A stretch of 64,000 nucleotides of DNA from Micromonospora alfalfae (GTDB lineage Bacteria; Actinomycetota; Actinomycetes; Mycobacteriales; Micromonosporaceae), in contig NZ_JAKKFH010000008.1 of assembly GCF_022230925.1 (NCBI RefSeq), positions 496,001 through 560,000 on the forward strand, given 5' to 3'. The number at the start of each line of letters is the position of its first letter. Position 1 is the first letter of the stretch. The notes beneath the pieces are model-generated. The model had not been told where the DNA came from. It worked only from the letters and a program-made list of their open reading frames with translations, and did no database searches. Positions 20,001-27,447 of this stretch are shown here, in pieces. Made by a program: the position numbers and the translations under genes.

Positions 20001-23000
20001 GTACGCCTCGTGCGCCGACAGCGGAGCACCGGAGCCGGGTGTGGTCAGCTCCGCCTGCTCGTTGGCGAGCACGTTTGCCGGCTCGAGCGCTTCGAGGACC
20101 GGGCCGTTCGCCGTGTTGCGGAACACCTCGGCGTACCGCGACTCGTCCAGCGGCGCGAACAGGTCGACCACCTCGGGCAACGGCAGCCCGAGCCGCGCGG
20201 CCAGCCGGTGCAGCGCCGCCACCGTGACCAGGAGGTCGTCGTCCAGGGCGCCACCGCCCAGCGCGTCGGCCCGGATCGCCCGGTCCAGCAACGGCGGCGT
20301 CCAACCGGTGCAGGCCGGCGCGCGCAGCAGACGCAGGAACCTGTGGATCCGGTCCAGGCGCGCGTCGGTGAGCTGCTGGATCCGCTTTGCGCTGAGGTCG
20401 GACCCGGTGTCCAGGTGCTTGACGAACATGGCGTTCCCGGGATTGACCCAGGCCAGCGCCAGCAGCTCGGTCAACTCCCGATAGTCCAGGCGCGCCCGAG
20501 CGAGGAAGTTGTCCACCCGGGCGATGCCGCCCAGAGCGCCGAGCGGCGCGGTGTTCCAGATGTCGTCCTGAGCGGCCGGGTCGGCTGTGACCACCAACTG
20601 CCGCTGCGCGTCGCTGATCCCCAGTTCCTCGGCCGCGATGGCCTCGTCGCTCGGGCCCGCCGACCGGCGCAGCGCCCGCATCACGTCGGCCCGGGCGATG
20701 TCGAACTGGTCGAAGTAGCTGCGGGTCTCCTCGTGCGCCAGGTCGAACGGCAGGGCGAACGCGTACCGGCTGCCCGCCAGCAGGGCGAACGCGGCGGCAT
20801 TCACGTACTGCGGCGCGGCCGCCAACTCCAGCGCGGTGCCGGTGGTCTGGCGCAGTCGGCGCACGAACCACCCGCCGGCCCCATCCGGGCTCGCCTTGGC
20901 CACCACGCCGACGTCCCGGACGACGCGAGCCCCGGCCAGGTCCGGCTCGTACACGAGGGAACGGTCGGTGAACGGCCAGCCCTGGCCCTGCAACAGGCTC
21001 AGCAGCCCGGCCGACGGCGCCTCCACCGGGTCGACGCCGCCGCTCAGCGGGCCCCCGAACGCCAGGCCCGCGTCCGGTGCCACCGCCTCCTCCAGCAGCT
21101 CACACACCAGGTCCAGGTAGGGCAGCGGAAGGTCGGTGTTCTCGCAGCTCAGATCCAGGTCACCGAGGTCCGGCCGGCGACCGTACAGCACGTCCCGGGC
21201 GACCTTGGTGGCCGGACCCGGCGTGTCGGCGTCGGTGACCAGCCGGTTACCGAGGAACTGAAGGGCGTCCACCAGGTACGCGGCGGCGCTGTGCACGCTG
21301 CGGCACGGCTCGCAGTAGCTGGAGTCGGCGAGCTGGAACAGGCTGCTCAGGTTGGGAAAGTCGGCGCTGACGGGGGTGAGGTCCGGGGCCACCGAGCCGC
21401 CCAGGGCCCGGACCGGCAGCGCCCGCGCCGCGCTCTGGAGTTCGCCGGCCAGCAGCCCGCTCGCCACGTGCACGTCCACGGCCCGGCGATACACCGACCG
21501 GGCCTGCTCGTCGGTGAACCGGCCGGTGTTCACGGCGGTGGCCACGAACCGCGTCTCGCCGAGGGCGTGGATCCGGGCCGCCGACGGCACGTTGGCCGCC
21601 AGCAACGCCGTGGTCTGCCGATAGGTTGGCGCCAGCTTGAAGATCCGCTGCGTGGCCTTGAGCGCCGGCCGCCCGGTCCGCAGCCGCTCCGGGTGGTCGC
21701 GCAGCAGCCGTTCCACGTTGCCTGTCGCGAGGTCGAAGTCCGGATTCGCGGTGAGCAGTTCGAGCACCGCGTCCCGGTGCCCACCGAAGGCGCGTTCGGC
21801 GGCCCTGGCCCGCTCGTCGGTGCCGGGCTGTTCGTCGGGGTCGACCCGTTGACCGGGGCCGGGCCGATCGCCGTTGCCGTCGGGTCGTTCGGCTGCGGCG
21901 GTCGCTGTGGTGTCGGCCACGGCGCCCGCGTCGCGTTCGAGTTGCGCGGTGAAGGCAGTGGTGGGATAGCGCCTCTCCAGCTTGCGGGCCAGCGCGCCGG
22001 CGTGCAGGTCGATCAGCTCCGGCCGGACCGGCTGACCAGCGACCCGGACATCCGTTGTGCTGTCCCGCAACACCCGCCGCCAGTCCGCCGGGGCCAGCCG
22101 GGCCAGCCGGCGAACGTCGGCCGGCCGCTCGATTCCCTCGCGGTCGCGGACCCGGTCGACGATCGTCTCGTCGTAGCCCAGCACGTCGGCCAACACGCTC
22201 GCCGCGCCGGCCGCCTCGGCGGCCGACCGGTCGGGAAACGCCGCCGCGTCAGCAAGCCGGGCGATCAGCCCGGGCAGGTCACCGGCGGCGTCGGCGGCGA
22301 GAAGAGTCTGGACCCGCTCGTGCGCGCCGTCGGCGAGGAACCGCTCCACCCGCCCGTACAACACCTTCGGCCGTTCCTGCGCGACGTACTCCTTGGCCTC
22401 CGGCCGTACCCGGGCCAGCATGTCGAGGATCCGGTCCAGCTCACCGAGCAGGTCCTCGGGAACGTAGCGATGGCGCACGGCCTCGGCGACGGCGTTCCGG
22501 ACGGTGTGCTCGTCGAGCAGGGCCATGTCGTAGTACAGCGGCCGCAGCTCGGTGTTCAGATCGACGTCGAACCGGGCGAGCGCGGCGCCGGTGCGACTCG
22601 CTGTCAACAGCGTCCGCTCGGCGAACAGCGCGTAACCGAACACCGCCGGCAGCTTGTAGGACGCGGCCAGTTTCTGCGCCACACCGAAGTGCGCCAGCGC
22701 CGTCGCGGGCAGTCCGGTCTCGGCGGCCAGGAACGTCACGTCCTCGACCTCGTCGTCCTGCCGCAGCTCGTACAGCGCGACCTCGCCGAGCAGCGGGACG
22801 ATCGTGGCGAGGATCCGCTCGTACTCACTGCGTTCCCGGTCCCCGCCACCGGACAGATCCACTGTGAGCGCGGCAAGCTCGGGAGCGTTGAACAACACAG
22901 CGCTCAGCGGCGGATCGGACAGAAGGCGATCACCAGCGGACACGCGGACGAACAGGTCGGCGGACTGCTTCTCGGAGCGGGTGAACCGGTCCCGCGAGTA

Positions 23001-23384
23001 GTCGATGCGATACAGTCCGTCATCCCCGGTGATCGCCTCGCCGAGCTGCTCGGAGTGCCGCAGGTCCCGGTCGAACGCTCCGATCGTCAGAGCGTTTGCC
23101 GGCTGCCCGTCGGCCCAGCGCACCCGACCCACCACGACGAACCGGGACGGCGGCTCGGCCAGCACCATCTGCACCGCGTCCCGGGTCGCCCCGTCCACAG
23201 TGCCGGTGACCGGCAGCTTGTGCGTCCGTTGGAACTCGGCCACTCCACGGCGGGTGGTCGGCCCGTACCGGGCGGCGACCAGTTCGTCGGTGGCGATGTC
23301 AGCGGGCATCCGCAGCAGCGCGGTGTGCAGCCGCCGGACGTCGTCGCTGGGGCGGTGGCGGCGCGAGCCCATCGGGGTGGTCAT
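14004..23384 (-). CDS. Tc toxin TcA-like injector subunit with N-terminal peptidoglycan-binding domain
   Basis: The 3126-residue protein has the architecture of TcA, the pentameric pore/injector of Tc toxins. Residues about 12-77 form a peptidoglycan-binding-type helical domain (RYGPTTRRGVAEFQRTHKL), followed by a transthyretin/carboxypeptidase-regulatory-like beta domain (80-165). Near 685-705 lies the VRP1/TcA signature SSYCEPCRSVHSAAAYLVD. The neuraminidase-like region starts near 1698 (YRVWEANRKIFLYPENWI). A hydrophobic pore-like stretch lies around 2578-2612, and the C-terminal TcB-binding domain near 2951-2982 contains RQFDYDSISDIILHLRYTAR. Start: ATG at 23384 with GGAG six bases upstream, preferred over a longer frame with an unlikely Arg/Gly-rich lead. 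No signal peptide. It is upstream of and coupled to the TcB-TcC gene. Known TcA proteins are about 2300-2500 residues; the extra length is mainly N-terminal. Confidence 0.92.
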   Translation of the reverse strand: MTTPMGSRRHRPSDDVRRLHTALLRMPADIATDELVAARYGPTTRRGVAEFQRTHKLPVTGTVDGATRDAVQMVLAEPPSRFVVVGRVRWADGQPANALTIGAFDRDLRHSEQLGEAITGDDGLYRIDYSRDRFTRSEKQSADLFVRVSAGDRLLSDPPLSAVLFNAPELAALTVDLSGGGDRERSEYERILATIVPLLGEVALYELRQDDEVEDVTFLAAETGLPATALAHFGVAQKLAASYKLPAVFGYALFAERTLLTASRTGAALARFDVDLNTELRPLYYDMALLDEHTVRNAVAEAVRHRYVPEDLLGELDRILDMLARVRPEAKEYVAQERPKVLYGRVERFLADGAHERVQTLLAADAAGDLPGLIARLADAAAFPDRSAAEAAGAASVLADVLGYDETIVDRVRDREGIERPADVRRLARLAPADWRRVLRDSTTDVRVAGQPVRPELIDLHAGALARKLERRYPTTAFTAQLERDAGAVADTTATAAAERPDGNGDRPGPGQRVDPDEQPGTDERARAAERAFGGHRDAVLELLTANPDFDLATGNVERLLRDHPERLRTGRPALKATQRIFKLAPTYRQTTALLAANVPSAARIHALGETRFVATAVNTGRFTDEQARSVYRRAVDVHVASGLLAGELQSAARALPVRALGGSVAPDLTPVSADFPNLSSLFQLADSSYCEPCRSVHSAAAYLVDALQFLGNRLVTDADTPGPATKVARDVLYGRRPDLGDLDLSCENTDLPLPYLDLVCELLEEAVAPDAGLAFGGPLSGGVDPVEAPSAGLLSLLQGQGWPFTDRSLVYEPDLAGARVVRDVGVVAKASPDGAGGWFVRRLRQTTGTALELAAAPQYVNAAAFALLAGSRYAFALPFDLAHEETRSYFDQFDIARADVMRALRRSAGPSDEAIAAEELGISDAQRQLVVTADPAAQDDIWNTAPLGALGGIARVDNFLARARLDYRELTELLALAWVNPGNAMFVKHLDTGSDLSAKRIQQLTDARLDRIHRFLRLLRAPACTGWTPPLLDRAIRADALGGGALDDDLLVTVAALHRLAARLGLPLPEVVDLFAPLDESRYAEVFRNTANGPVLEALEPANVLANEQAELTTPGSGAPLSAHEAYLATCLGATTADTALLVADLPAPAIVSNVGLHTVYAGTLLARALGLSVSEYLTMKDLIGPDPLTTPAAALAFVALLDAARAGTGISPADLRYLLRHEADDLAARDLPDETLTAVLTGLQAGYQSGYAATRPAVDPAAPPEENLPGLRALLAVVPGMTEADLAGFTSIVDGGWTDAVTTPAQFVDAKLAALVDTTPITAAIVASPTEAQQTTLLLAITTTLSSYAYTRTKQELAVAAVADTFGFSADAAATVLAGAELTRPLLAVLTDDALVDLVNEPPTPPAVTPAGFDEQYRALRLLHVLSRLVDHLRVPDADLGWLLANALSLGWLAPDRVPYQTGRPPVPLTDWIRLAAGVELARTYPPVANPLDAAAPWTVYGLFDLVLAAGTTATQVHTHLAQLGGWDATVLTDLDTHLELSAVDLTAYRSPATIQRLAQALTVLRRLGLPVAAAVPLGQPVTTAAGAATMRQALKARYAEAEWFGVLQGVQDRLRVAKRDALVAYLLAENPGLRDTNDLYDHFLIDVEMGACMATSRIVQAHATVQLFVQRCLLGLEPDSVAAVTEDPGWDQWNWMANYRVWEANRKIFLYPENWILPELRDDKSELFTELDDQLQQDELTDLAVENATIAYLEKLDDLAHLDVMACYYQHDRHLMHVFARTRGGDPTVYYHRQFERERYWTPWRRVPLDIAGDHLLAFDRNSRLTVAWPVFTQETDTAQTSQIPDPDGIPPGGTETERPRRRWRIQLAIGERTQDRWQPKKISKDALYYPASGYREDLPAADEFTCFAYAAGAAGQAISVLTGSEFVGSFALTGCRGYPEPMPGGGSGNLQLSPVFKDTELLAERFTELVFRTQNDLAISTPLMGAFQTLVAQTPGRFRVTYPMQMSLLDWIVMLLGLVQSVRGTHDRRPVLPLGTLMPYFYGDYDRGYVIIPGFYDRRAEDPADRIEKTYSDVDEFARDVLALLTEYLRRYAEDPAHDLAAAVQAMTEDAEYHRLVAEFEVYGTLSYGVRFANFYHPLLCFLRATVHRSGVPALLSRTTQLTNTGFDFADTYQPAPVVVSPYPVEDLDFAADGAYAGYNWELFYHLPFDIALRLNRDQRFAEARNWFHHIFNPVGTADGADAPQKYWVTKPFFQTGVPELLNQRIGDILTAIAADPSGASITDLKFAVEQWRAKPFNPHVVARSRPVAYQLAVVVSYIKNLVDWGDQLFRQFTRESVTQATQLYILADKLLGPKPSVVPPLVSPAPATVNQLQATVDLFGNALLDLENLIPDLDLLPHGGAELPSPLSYSALYFCVPPNEEMLRLWDLIGDRLFKIRNCQNIDGVESMLALFSPPIDPGALVRAAAAGMSVSSFLAGLGAPLPNYRFRVLAQKATELVGYVGELGGGLLAAMEKRDAEQLARLRAGQEIALLDAVRAVKLATIAEAEGNVAALELSRKVVEERQRYYAGRPYMNAWEITATALSGVSLLGETAIAVGYILSGGLKLIPNFTAGGAGFGGSPTVTLTLGGDKAGAAADSAVMTLEAIARALDKAAGMAANQGGYRRRMDDWEHQAALAGLELTQLDQQLLTGRLHVAMLTDELAAHDQEADNARATEEYLRGKYTNTELYQWMVSRASSVYFGAYQLAFDVAKKAERCFAHELGSEATFLQPGYWDSLRKGLTVADALRHDLKRMEVAYLDQHSRERELTRHVSLAQLDPAALIELRATGSCVVNVPEALFDLDHPGHYFRRLRTVSLSIPCVAGPYTPVTAKLSLIGNRYRSSTAARQGGTSAKDKYTEVPGDERFAYNVGGIESIATSSGLSDSGMFELNFADDRYLPFEGKGAIGTWRLELPTAVRQFDYDSISDIILHLRYTARDGGSTLRGLVEDSLREVLNEMLVDAGRTGLYQAYSLRHHFPDEWWQLTQQQSTELTIGPEHLPYLARDHQPVVDQVTWYARVDGDPGTYDLTVAGDPVTLNRDADLRQCVGQSDPLVLGTPVTLAADPDGLSDLVVLLHYRLDG

Positions 23385-23714
23385 GAGCATCTCCGATCGT
23401 CCGCCAGCCGGCGACGGCGGCTGTCTGACGCCGGTACGACCGGGGGCTACCTGGCATCCTGCGGATCGGAGGAGCACGCAGCATCACATTGTCCAAGATC
23501 CGCCTTCCCGTTTGGCTGAACGGCAGCGGGCGCTGCCGGGACGGCCGGTGGCAGAGCCGGGACTTCCCGGGCAGCACCCTCAGCCTCAGTGACACTGCAC
23601 CGGCTGAGCAGCGACCCAAACGGTGAGCGACATCGTCTCGGCCAGCAGCCGGCGGCATTTGAGGTGGATTACCGGTCATTCCAGATCGGCTCGCACGGGT
23701 GCAACAATGCGGGA
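23385..23714. other. Divergent intergenic region between TcA and the RsbQ-like gene
   Basis: These 330 bases separate the two outward-facing transcription units and must hold the promoter of the Tc operon. The GGAG of TcA lies at 23391-23394. I found no convincing -10/-35 pair or strong palindrome, and no frame here has a ribosome-binding site or a recognisable product. Confidence 0.5.
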
Positions 23715-24518
23715 ATGAACGTTCGGGAGCGCAGCAACGTCACCGTCACGGGTCGGGAAGGTGGCCCGATGGTGATGCTCGCCCACGGCTTCGGATGTGA
23801 CCAGAACATGTGGCGGCACATCACGGCGACGCTCGGCGAGCAGTCTCGCGTACTGCTCTTCGACCACGTCGGTGCGGGGCGCTCCGACGTCACGGCGTGG
23901 GACTCGGATCGGCACGCGACTCTCGACGGCTACGCCCGCGACGTCCTGGAGATCTGCCGTGATCTGGACCTTCGCGACGTGATCTTCGTGGGGCACTCCG
24001 TGAGCGCCATGATCGGCGTGTTGGCTGTCAACGAGCAGCCTGACCGCTTCGCCGGCCTGGTCCTGCTGACTCCCTCACCCTGCTACATCGACGAGGAGGG
24101 CTACCGGGGCGGGTTCACCCGTGACGACATCGACGAGCTGCTGGATTCGCTGGACAGCAACTATCTCGGATGGTCGGCCAGCATGGCGCCGATGATTATG
24201 GGAAATCCCGACCGGCCCGAACTGGGCGAAGAACTGACTGCCAGTTTCTGCCGCGCCGACCCGACCATCGCGAAGGCGTTCGCGAGGGTCACCTTCCTGT
24301 CCGACCATCGTGCCGACCTGGCGAGGGTACGAGTGCCCACGCTGGTGATCCAGTCGGCGATCGACGCGATCGCGCCCCCCGAGGTGGGCGCCTACGTCAA
24401 CGACCAGATAACGGGCAGTCGCCTGGTCACGCTCGACGCCACCGGGCACTGCCCACAACTGAGCGCACCGCAGGCCACGGCGCAGGCCATCGCCGCGTTC
24501 GTGGCCGAACGCCGGTGA
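23715..24518 (+). CDS. Alpha/beta hydrolase, RsbQ-like stress-signalling protein
   Basis: The 267-residue protein is an alpha/beta hydrolase with the nucleophile elbow GHSVSAMIG, the N-terminal AHGFGCDQNMW, an acid segment around SAIDAIAPP and a late histidine in ATGHCPQLS. These are the signatures of the RsbQ group, the hydrolase that in Bacillus is required for the PAS phosphatase RsbP to respond to energy stress. The next gene here is a PAS-PP2C phosphatase overlapping by four bases (GTGA), the same pairing, so the functional link is strong. The ATG at 23715 begins MNVRERSNVTV, the usual start of this family; upstream in-frame sequence has no domain. The small molecule it handles is unknown. 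Confidence 0.87.
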   Translation: MNVRERSNVTVTGREGGPMVMLAHGFGCDQNMWRHITATLGEQSRVLLFDHVGAGRSDVTAWDSDRHATLDGYARDVLEICRDLDLRDVIFVGHSVSAMIGVLAVNEQPDRFAGLVLLTPSPCYIDEEGYRGGFTRDDIDELLDSLDSNYLGWSASMAPMIMGNPDRPELGEELTASFCRADPTIAKAFARVTFLSDHRADLARVRVPTLVIQSAIDAIAPPEVGAYVNDQITGSRLVTLDATGHCPQLSAPQATAQAIAAFVAERR

Positions 24519-25756
24519 GTGAACCGGTGCCCCGCACGGGGTCGCGCTGCGGGCTGCGGGACGCCGCAGAGTTTCCCGCCATGCTGGAGGACAACATCGA
24601 CGATCTCTACGACGGTTCGCCGTGCGGGAACGTCTCCACGTTACTGGACGGCACCATTGCCAAGATCAATGCGACGTTGCTCGGTTGGCTCGGCTACACC
24701 CGCGAGGACGTCATCGGGCGCAAACGCTTCAGTGACCTGCTCACCGTAGGCGGGAGGCTGTATCACGAGACACATTTCGCCCCGACGCTACAGATGCAGG
24801 GCGAGATCAACGGTGTCGCCCTCGAACTCAGGCGCGCGGACGGATCCCGGTTACCAGTGCTTGTCACCTCCGTGGTCAAGACGGGCAGTGACGGCCAACC
24901 CCTGCTGATCCGTACGACAGTCTTCGACGCCCGCGAACGTCGCGCATACGAAAACGAGCTCCTACATGCCCGCCAGGAAGCCGACGCCGAACGGGAACGC
25001 CTGCGGGGATTGATCGCCGGACTGCAACACAGTCTGCTGCCGGACACGTTGCCGGCCCCGCCGCGTACACAGACCAGCGCCTATTACCACATGGCCTCCG
25101 CCGACCGGATCGGCGGAGACTTCTACGACCTGTACCCGCTCGACGCGAGCCGGTGGGGGTTCTTCCTCGGCGACGTGTGCGGCAAGGGCCTCGCCGCTGC
25201 CGCCACGACCGCAGCCGCCCGACACACCCTGCGCACCGCTACCGCCTACGACCCGGATCCCGCCGCCGCGCTCGCCCACCTCAACACCGTTCTCTACCAG
25301 GATCACCGCAGCCGGTCACACCGCCACTGCACGGTCATCCTCGGCATCCTCACCCCGACGCCAACCGGCTACTCGATCACCCTCGCCGGTGGTGGCCACC
25401 CCGCCCCCATGCTGCTGCGCGCCGACGGCACCGTCGAGCCGCGACCCACCACCGGCGGCACCATCATCGGCGGCCTCCGCACACCACGCATCGCGACCCG
25501 GACCTTCCCCCTGGAGCCCGGCGACACGCTGATCCTCTACAGCGACGGCCTTCTCGAAGCCCGTTCCGGTCTCGGCGCGGAGCAGTTCGGCGAAGAGTCG
25601 CTGCAGGAATTCCTGGCCCGGCTGGCGCCCACCACCGCGCCCGCGGCAGTCAGTGCGCTTACCGAACTCCTCGCCACCTTCCAACGGCTCGACGACGACG
25701 TGGCCCTCATGGCAGTGTCGCTCGATGCAGGCCCGCCTGCTCACACTCGCGCCTAG
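24515..25756 (+). CDS. PAS domain PP2C/SpoIIE-type phosphatase, RsbP-like
   Basis: The 413-residue protein has an N-terminal PAS domain (about 20-145, with LLGWLGYTREDVIGRKRFSDLL), a short coiled linker rich in Glu and Arg, and a C-terminal SpoIIE/RsbU PP2C phosphatase domain. The metal-binding motifs are ADRIGGDFYDLY, GDVCGKGLAAA and LILYSDGLLEAR. Proteins of this type dephosphorylate a STAS anti-anti-sigma factor and so release a sigma factor. The GTG start overlaps the RsbQ stop by four bases, implying translational coupling and a joint sensor unit. STAS proteins at 53.2 and 53.7 kb are possible partners but lie 27 kb away. No anti-sigma kinase or sigma factor is adjacent. Confidence 0.9.
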   Translation: MSEPVPRTGSRCGLRDAAEFPAMLEDNIDDLYDGSPCGNVSTLLDGTIAKINATLLGWLGYTREDVIGRKRFSDLLTVGGRLYHETHFAPTLQMQGEINGVALELRRADGSRLPVLVTSVVKTGSDGQPLLIRTTVFDARERRAYENELLHARQEADAERERLRGLIAGLQHSLLPDTLPAPPRTQTSAYYHMASADRIGGDFYDLYPLDASRWGFFLGDVCGKGLAAAATTAAARHTLRTATAYDPDPAAALAHLNTVLYQDHRSRSHRHCTVILGILTPTPTGYSITLAGGGHPAPMLLRADGTVEPRPTTGGTIIGGLRTPRIATRTFPLEPGDTLILYSDGLLEARSGLGAEQFGEESLQEFLARLAPTTAPAAVSALTELLATFQRLDDDVALMAVSLDAGPPAHTRA

Positions 25757-25993
25757 TCGTACGCACAGTGCCCCTCCGTCGGGGCCGATCCGACCGGCCA
25801 GGAGCACCGGTGAAGGTGTCGGCCGAAGGCATGCCCCCGGCGTCGAAGCCCACGAGCAACTCGGTGCCGGGCGCCAGGCGACGCTTCTGCCCCGGATCGC
25901 CAGCCGGAAGTTGAAGCTGACGCGAGCTGATACGCCGTCCATGCCAGCCCTCCAGGGGTCGCTGTGCGCCCTGGAGCCGGGGTCGATCTCGGG

Positions 25994-26221
25994 TCACTCC
26001 TGCGGCGCGATCAGCCTGTCGTCGGTGGTGTCGTGGACCGTGATCGCTTCCACCGGGCACGAGTCGGCGGCGTCGAGGACGACCTCGGCCGGGGCGACCA
26101 CGTCGGCCAGCGGCGCGGACAGACCGCCTACCAGGTGGAAGTACTCGGGCGCGGTACCGGCGCAGATGCTCGTGCCGATGCAGCGGCGTGAGTCCACCCC
26201 GATCCGCCAGGCGGCGCTCAC
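25994..26221 (-). CDS. [3Fe-4S]-type ferredoxin, P450 redox partner
   Basis: The 75-residue acidic protein has the three-cysteine pattern of actinomycete [3Fe-4S] ferredoxins: CIGTSIC, then a distant DSCPVEAI; the fourth cysteine of 4Fe-4S types is absent. These proteins pass electrons from a reductase to a cytochrome P450. The GTG at 26221 overlaps the P450 stop in a GTGA arrangement, so the two are translationally coupled and almost certainly work together. No ferredoxin reductase gene is near, so a shared cellular reductase must serve. The C-terminus (LIAPQE) is slightly longer than usual. The gene converges on the RsbP-like gene with about 240 bases between them, in which I see only a weak five-base GC hairpin. 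Confidence 0.9.
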   Translation of the reverse strand: MSAAWRIGVDSRRCIGTSICAGTAPEYFHLVGGLSAPLADVVAPAEVVLDAADSCPVEAITVHDTTDDRLIAPQE

Positions 26222-27447
26222 CAGGCCACCGGCATGCCGAGCAGGCCCCGCACCAACATGCCCCGCTTCCACTCCAGCTCGGCTTCCGGCACGGCGAGCC
26301 GCAATCCGGGCAGGCGTGTCACGAGGGTGGCGACGGCGACCTGCAACTCCATGCGGGCCAACTGTGCGCCGACGCAGTGGTGCACACCGTGCCCGAAGCC
26401 CAGGTGCGGGTTCTGCTCGCGGGTGAGATCCAGCCGGTCCGGGTCGGCGAAGACGGTACCGTCCCGATTCGCCGATGACAGTGAGCCGAGAACCGGCTCA
26501 CCTGCCCGGACCAGCACCCCGCCGACCTCGACGTCCTCCTTGGCGTACCGGGCGAAGGAGGAGCCGACGCCGAGCGGCACGTACCGCAACAGTTCCTCCA
26601 CCGCGGCCGGCACCAGCGACGGGTCGGCCCGCAGCTGAGCGAGCTGGTCCGGGTTGTACAGCAGGACGTAGACGAAGTTGGGGATCTGGGTCACAGTGGT
26701 CTCGTGGCCGGCCGCGAGCAGCCCTCCGGCCAGCTCCACCAACTCGGTCTCGCTGAGTCGATCCTGATTCTCGTCGCGGGCCCGCACCAACGCGCCGAGC
26801 AGGTCGTCGATCCCCGGCTCGCGGCGGCGCTCGGCAACCAGATCACCGATGTAGCCCCAGAGATTGTTCAGGTACTCCTGGATCGTCTCCATCGGCAGGG
26901 AGGTGGTCGAGACGATCGCCTCGGACCAGATGTGGAAGCGGTCGCGGTCGGCGTACGGCACCCCGAGCAGCTCGCAGATCACCTGGATCGGCAGCGGCGT
27001 GGCGACGTGCTCCACCAGGTCGGCCGGAGGACCGAGCCGGACCAGGTTGTCGACGAGCGCGTCGGCGATCTCCTGGGTTCGGGGGCGCAGCGCCTCCACC
27101 CGACGTGCCGTGAACGCCTTCGCCACCAACCGGCGCAGCCGGGTGTGATCGGGCGGGTCCAGGGTCAGCATGCCGCTGTACTGCTGGCGCGGGGTGAGTC
27201 GGGGCTCGTCGCGCTGGACGGCCGGGGCGCGGCCGAACCGCACGTCGCCGAGGACCGTACGGACGTCCTCGTACCGGGTGGCGAGCCAGGCCTCCTCGCC
27301 GTAGGGGAGCTTCACGCGGGTCATCGGCTCGTTCTCGCGCAGCTCGCCGTAGGTCGGATCGACGACGAGGCGGTCGGGCACACTGAACGGATACGGCCGC
27401 GCGGGCGGAACGCTTCGACTCTCGGTGGTCTGCGCGCTCTCCGTCAT
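26218..27447 (-). CDS. Cytochrome P450
   Basis: The 409-residue soluble P450 has all core motifs: the I-helix AGHETT, the K-helix ExxR in EELLRYV, and the heme-thiolate loop FGHGVHHCVGAQLAR with its cysteine ligand. Bacterial P450s of this size use a ferredoxin, and one overlaps the 3' end. The ATG at 27447 follows AAGGGAA at a suitable distance; a longer frame from 27549 adds a non-conserved basic lead. The start MTESAQTTES and the PYPFSVPDRL segment fit the CYP105/CYP107-like type common in actinomycetes, but I do not assign a subfamily. The substrate is unknown; no biosynthetic cluster is next to it. Confidence 0.94.
   Translation of the reverse strand: MTESAQTTESRSVPPARPYPFSVPDRLVVDPTYGELRENEPMTRVKLPYGEEAWLATRYEDVRTVLGDVRFGRAPAVQRDEPRLTPRQQYSGMLTLDPPDHTRLRRLVAKAFTARRVEALRPRTQEIADALVDNLVRLGPPADLVEHVATPLPIQVICELLGVPYADRDRFHIWSEAIVSTTSLPMETIQEYLNNLWGYIGDLVAERRREPGIDDLLGALVRARDENQDRLSETELVELAGGLLAAGHETTVTQIPNFVYVLLYNPDQLAQLRADPSLVPAAVEELLRYVPLGVGSSFARYAKEDVEVGGVLVRAGEPVLGSLSSANRDGTVFADPDRLDLTREQNPHLGFGHGVHHCVGAQLARMELQVAVATLVTRLPGLRLAVPEAELEWKRGMLVRGLLGMPVAW

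Noticed and set aside
25770..25785. GCCCC/GGGGC hairpin between the convergent RsbP-like and ferredoxin genes
   Set aside because: Only five base pairs; too weak to call a terminator.
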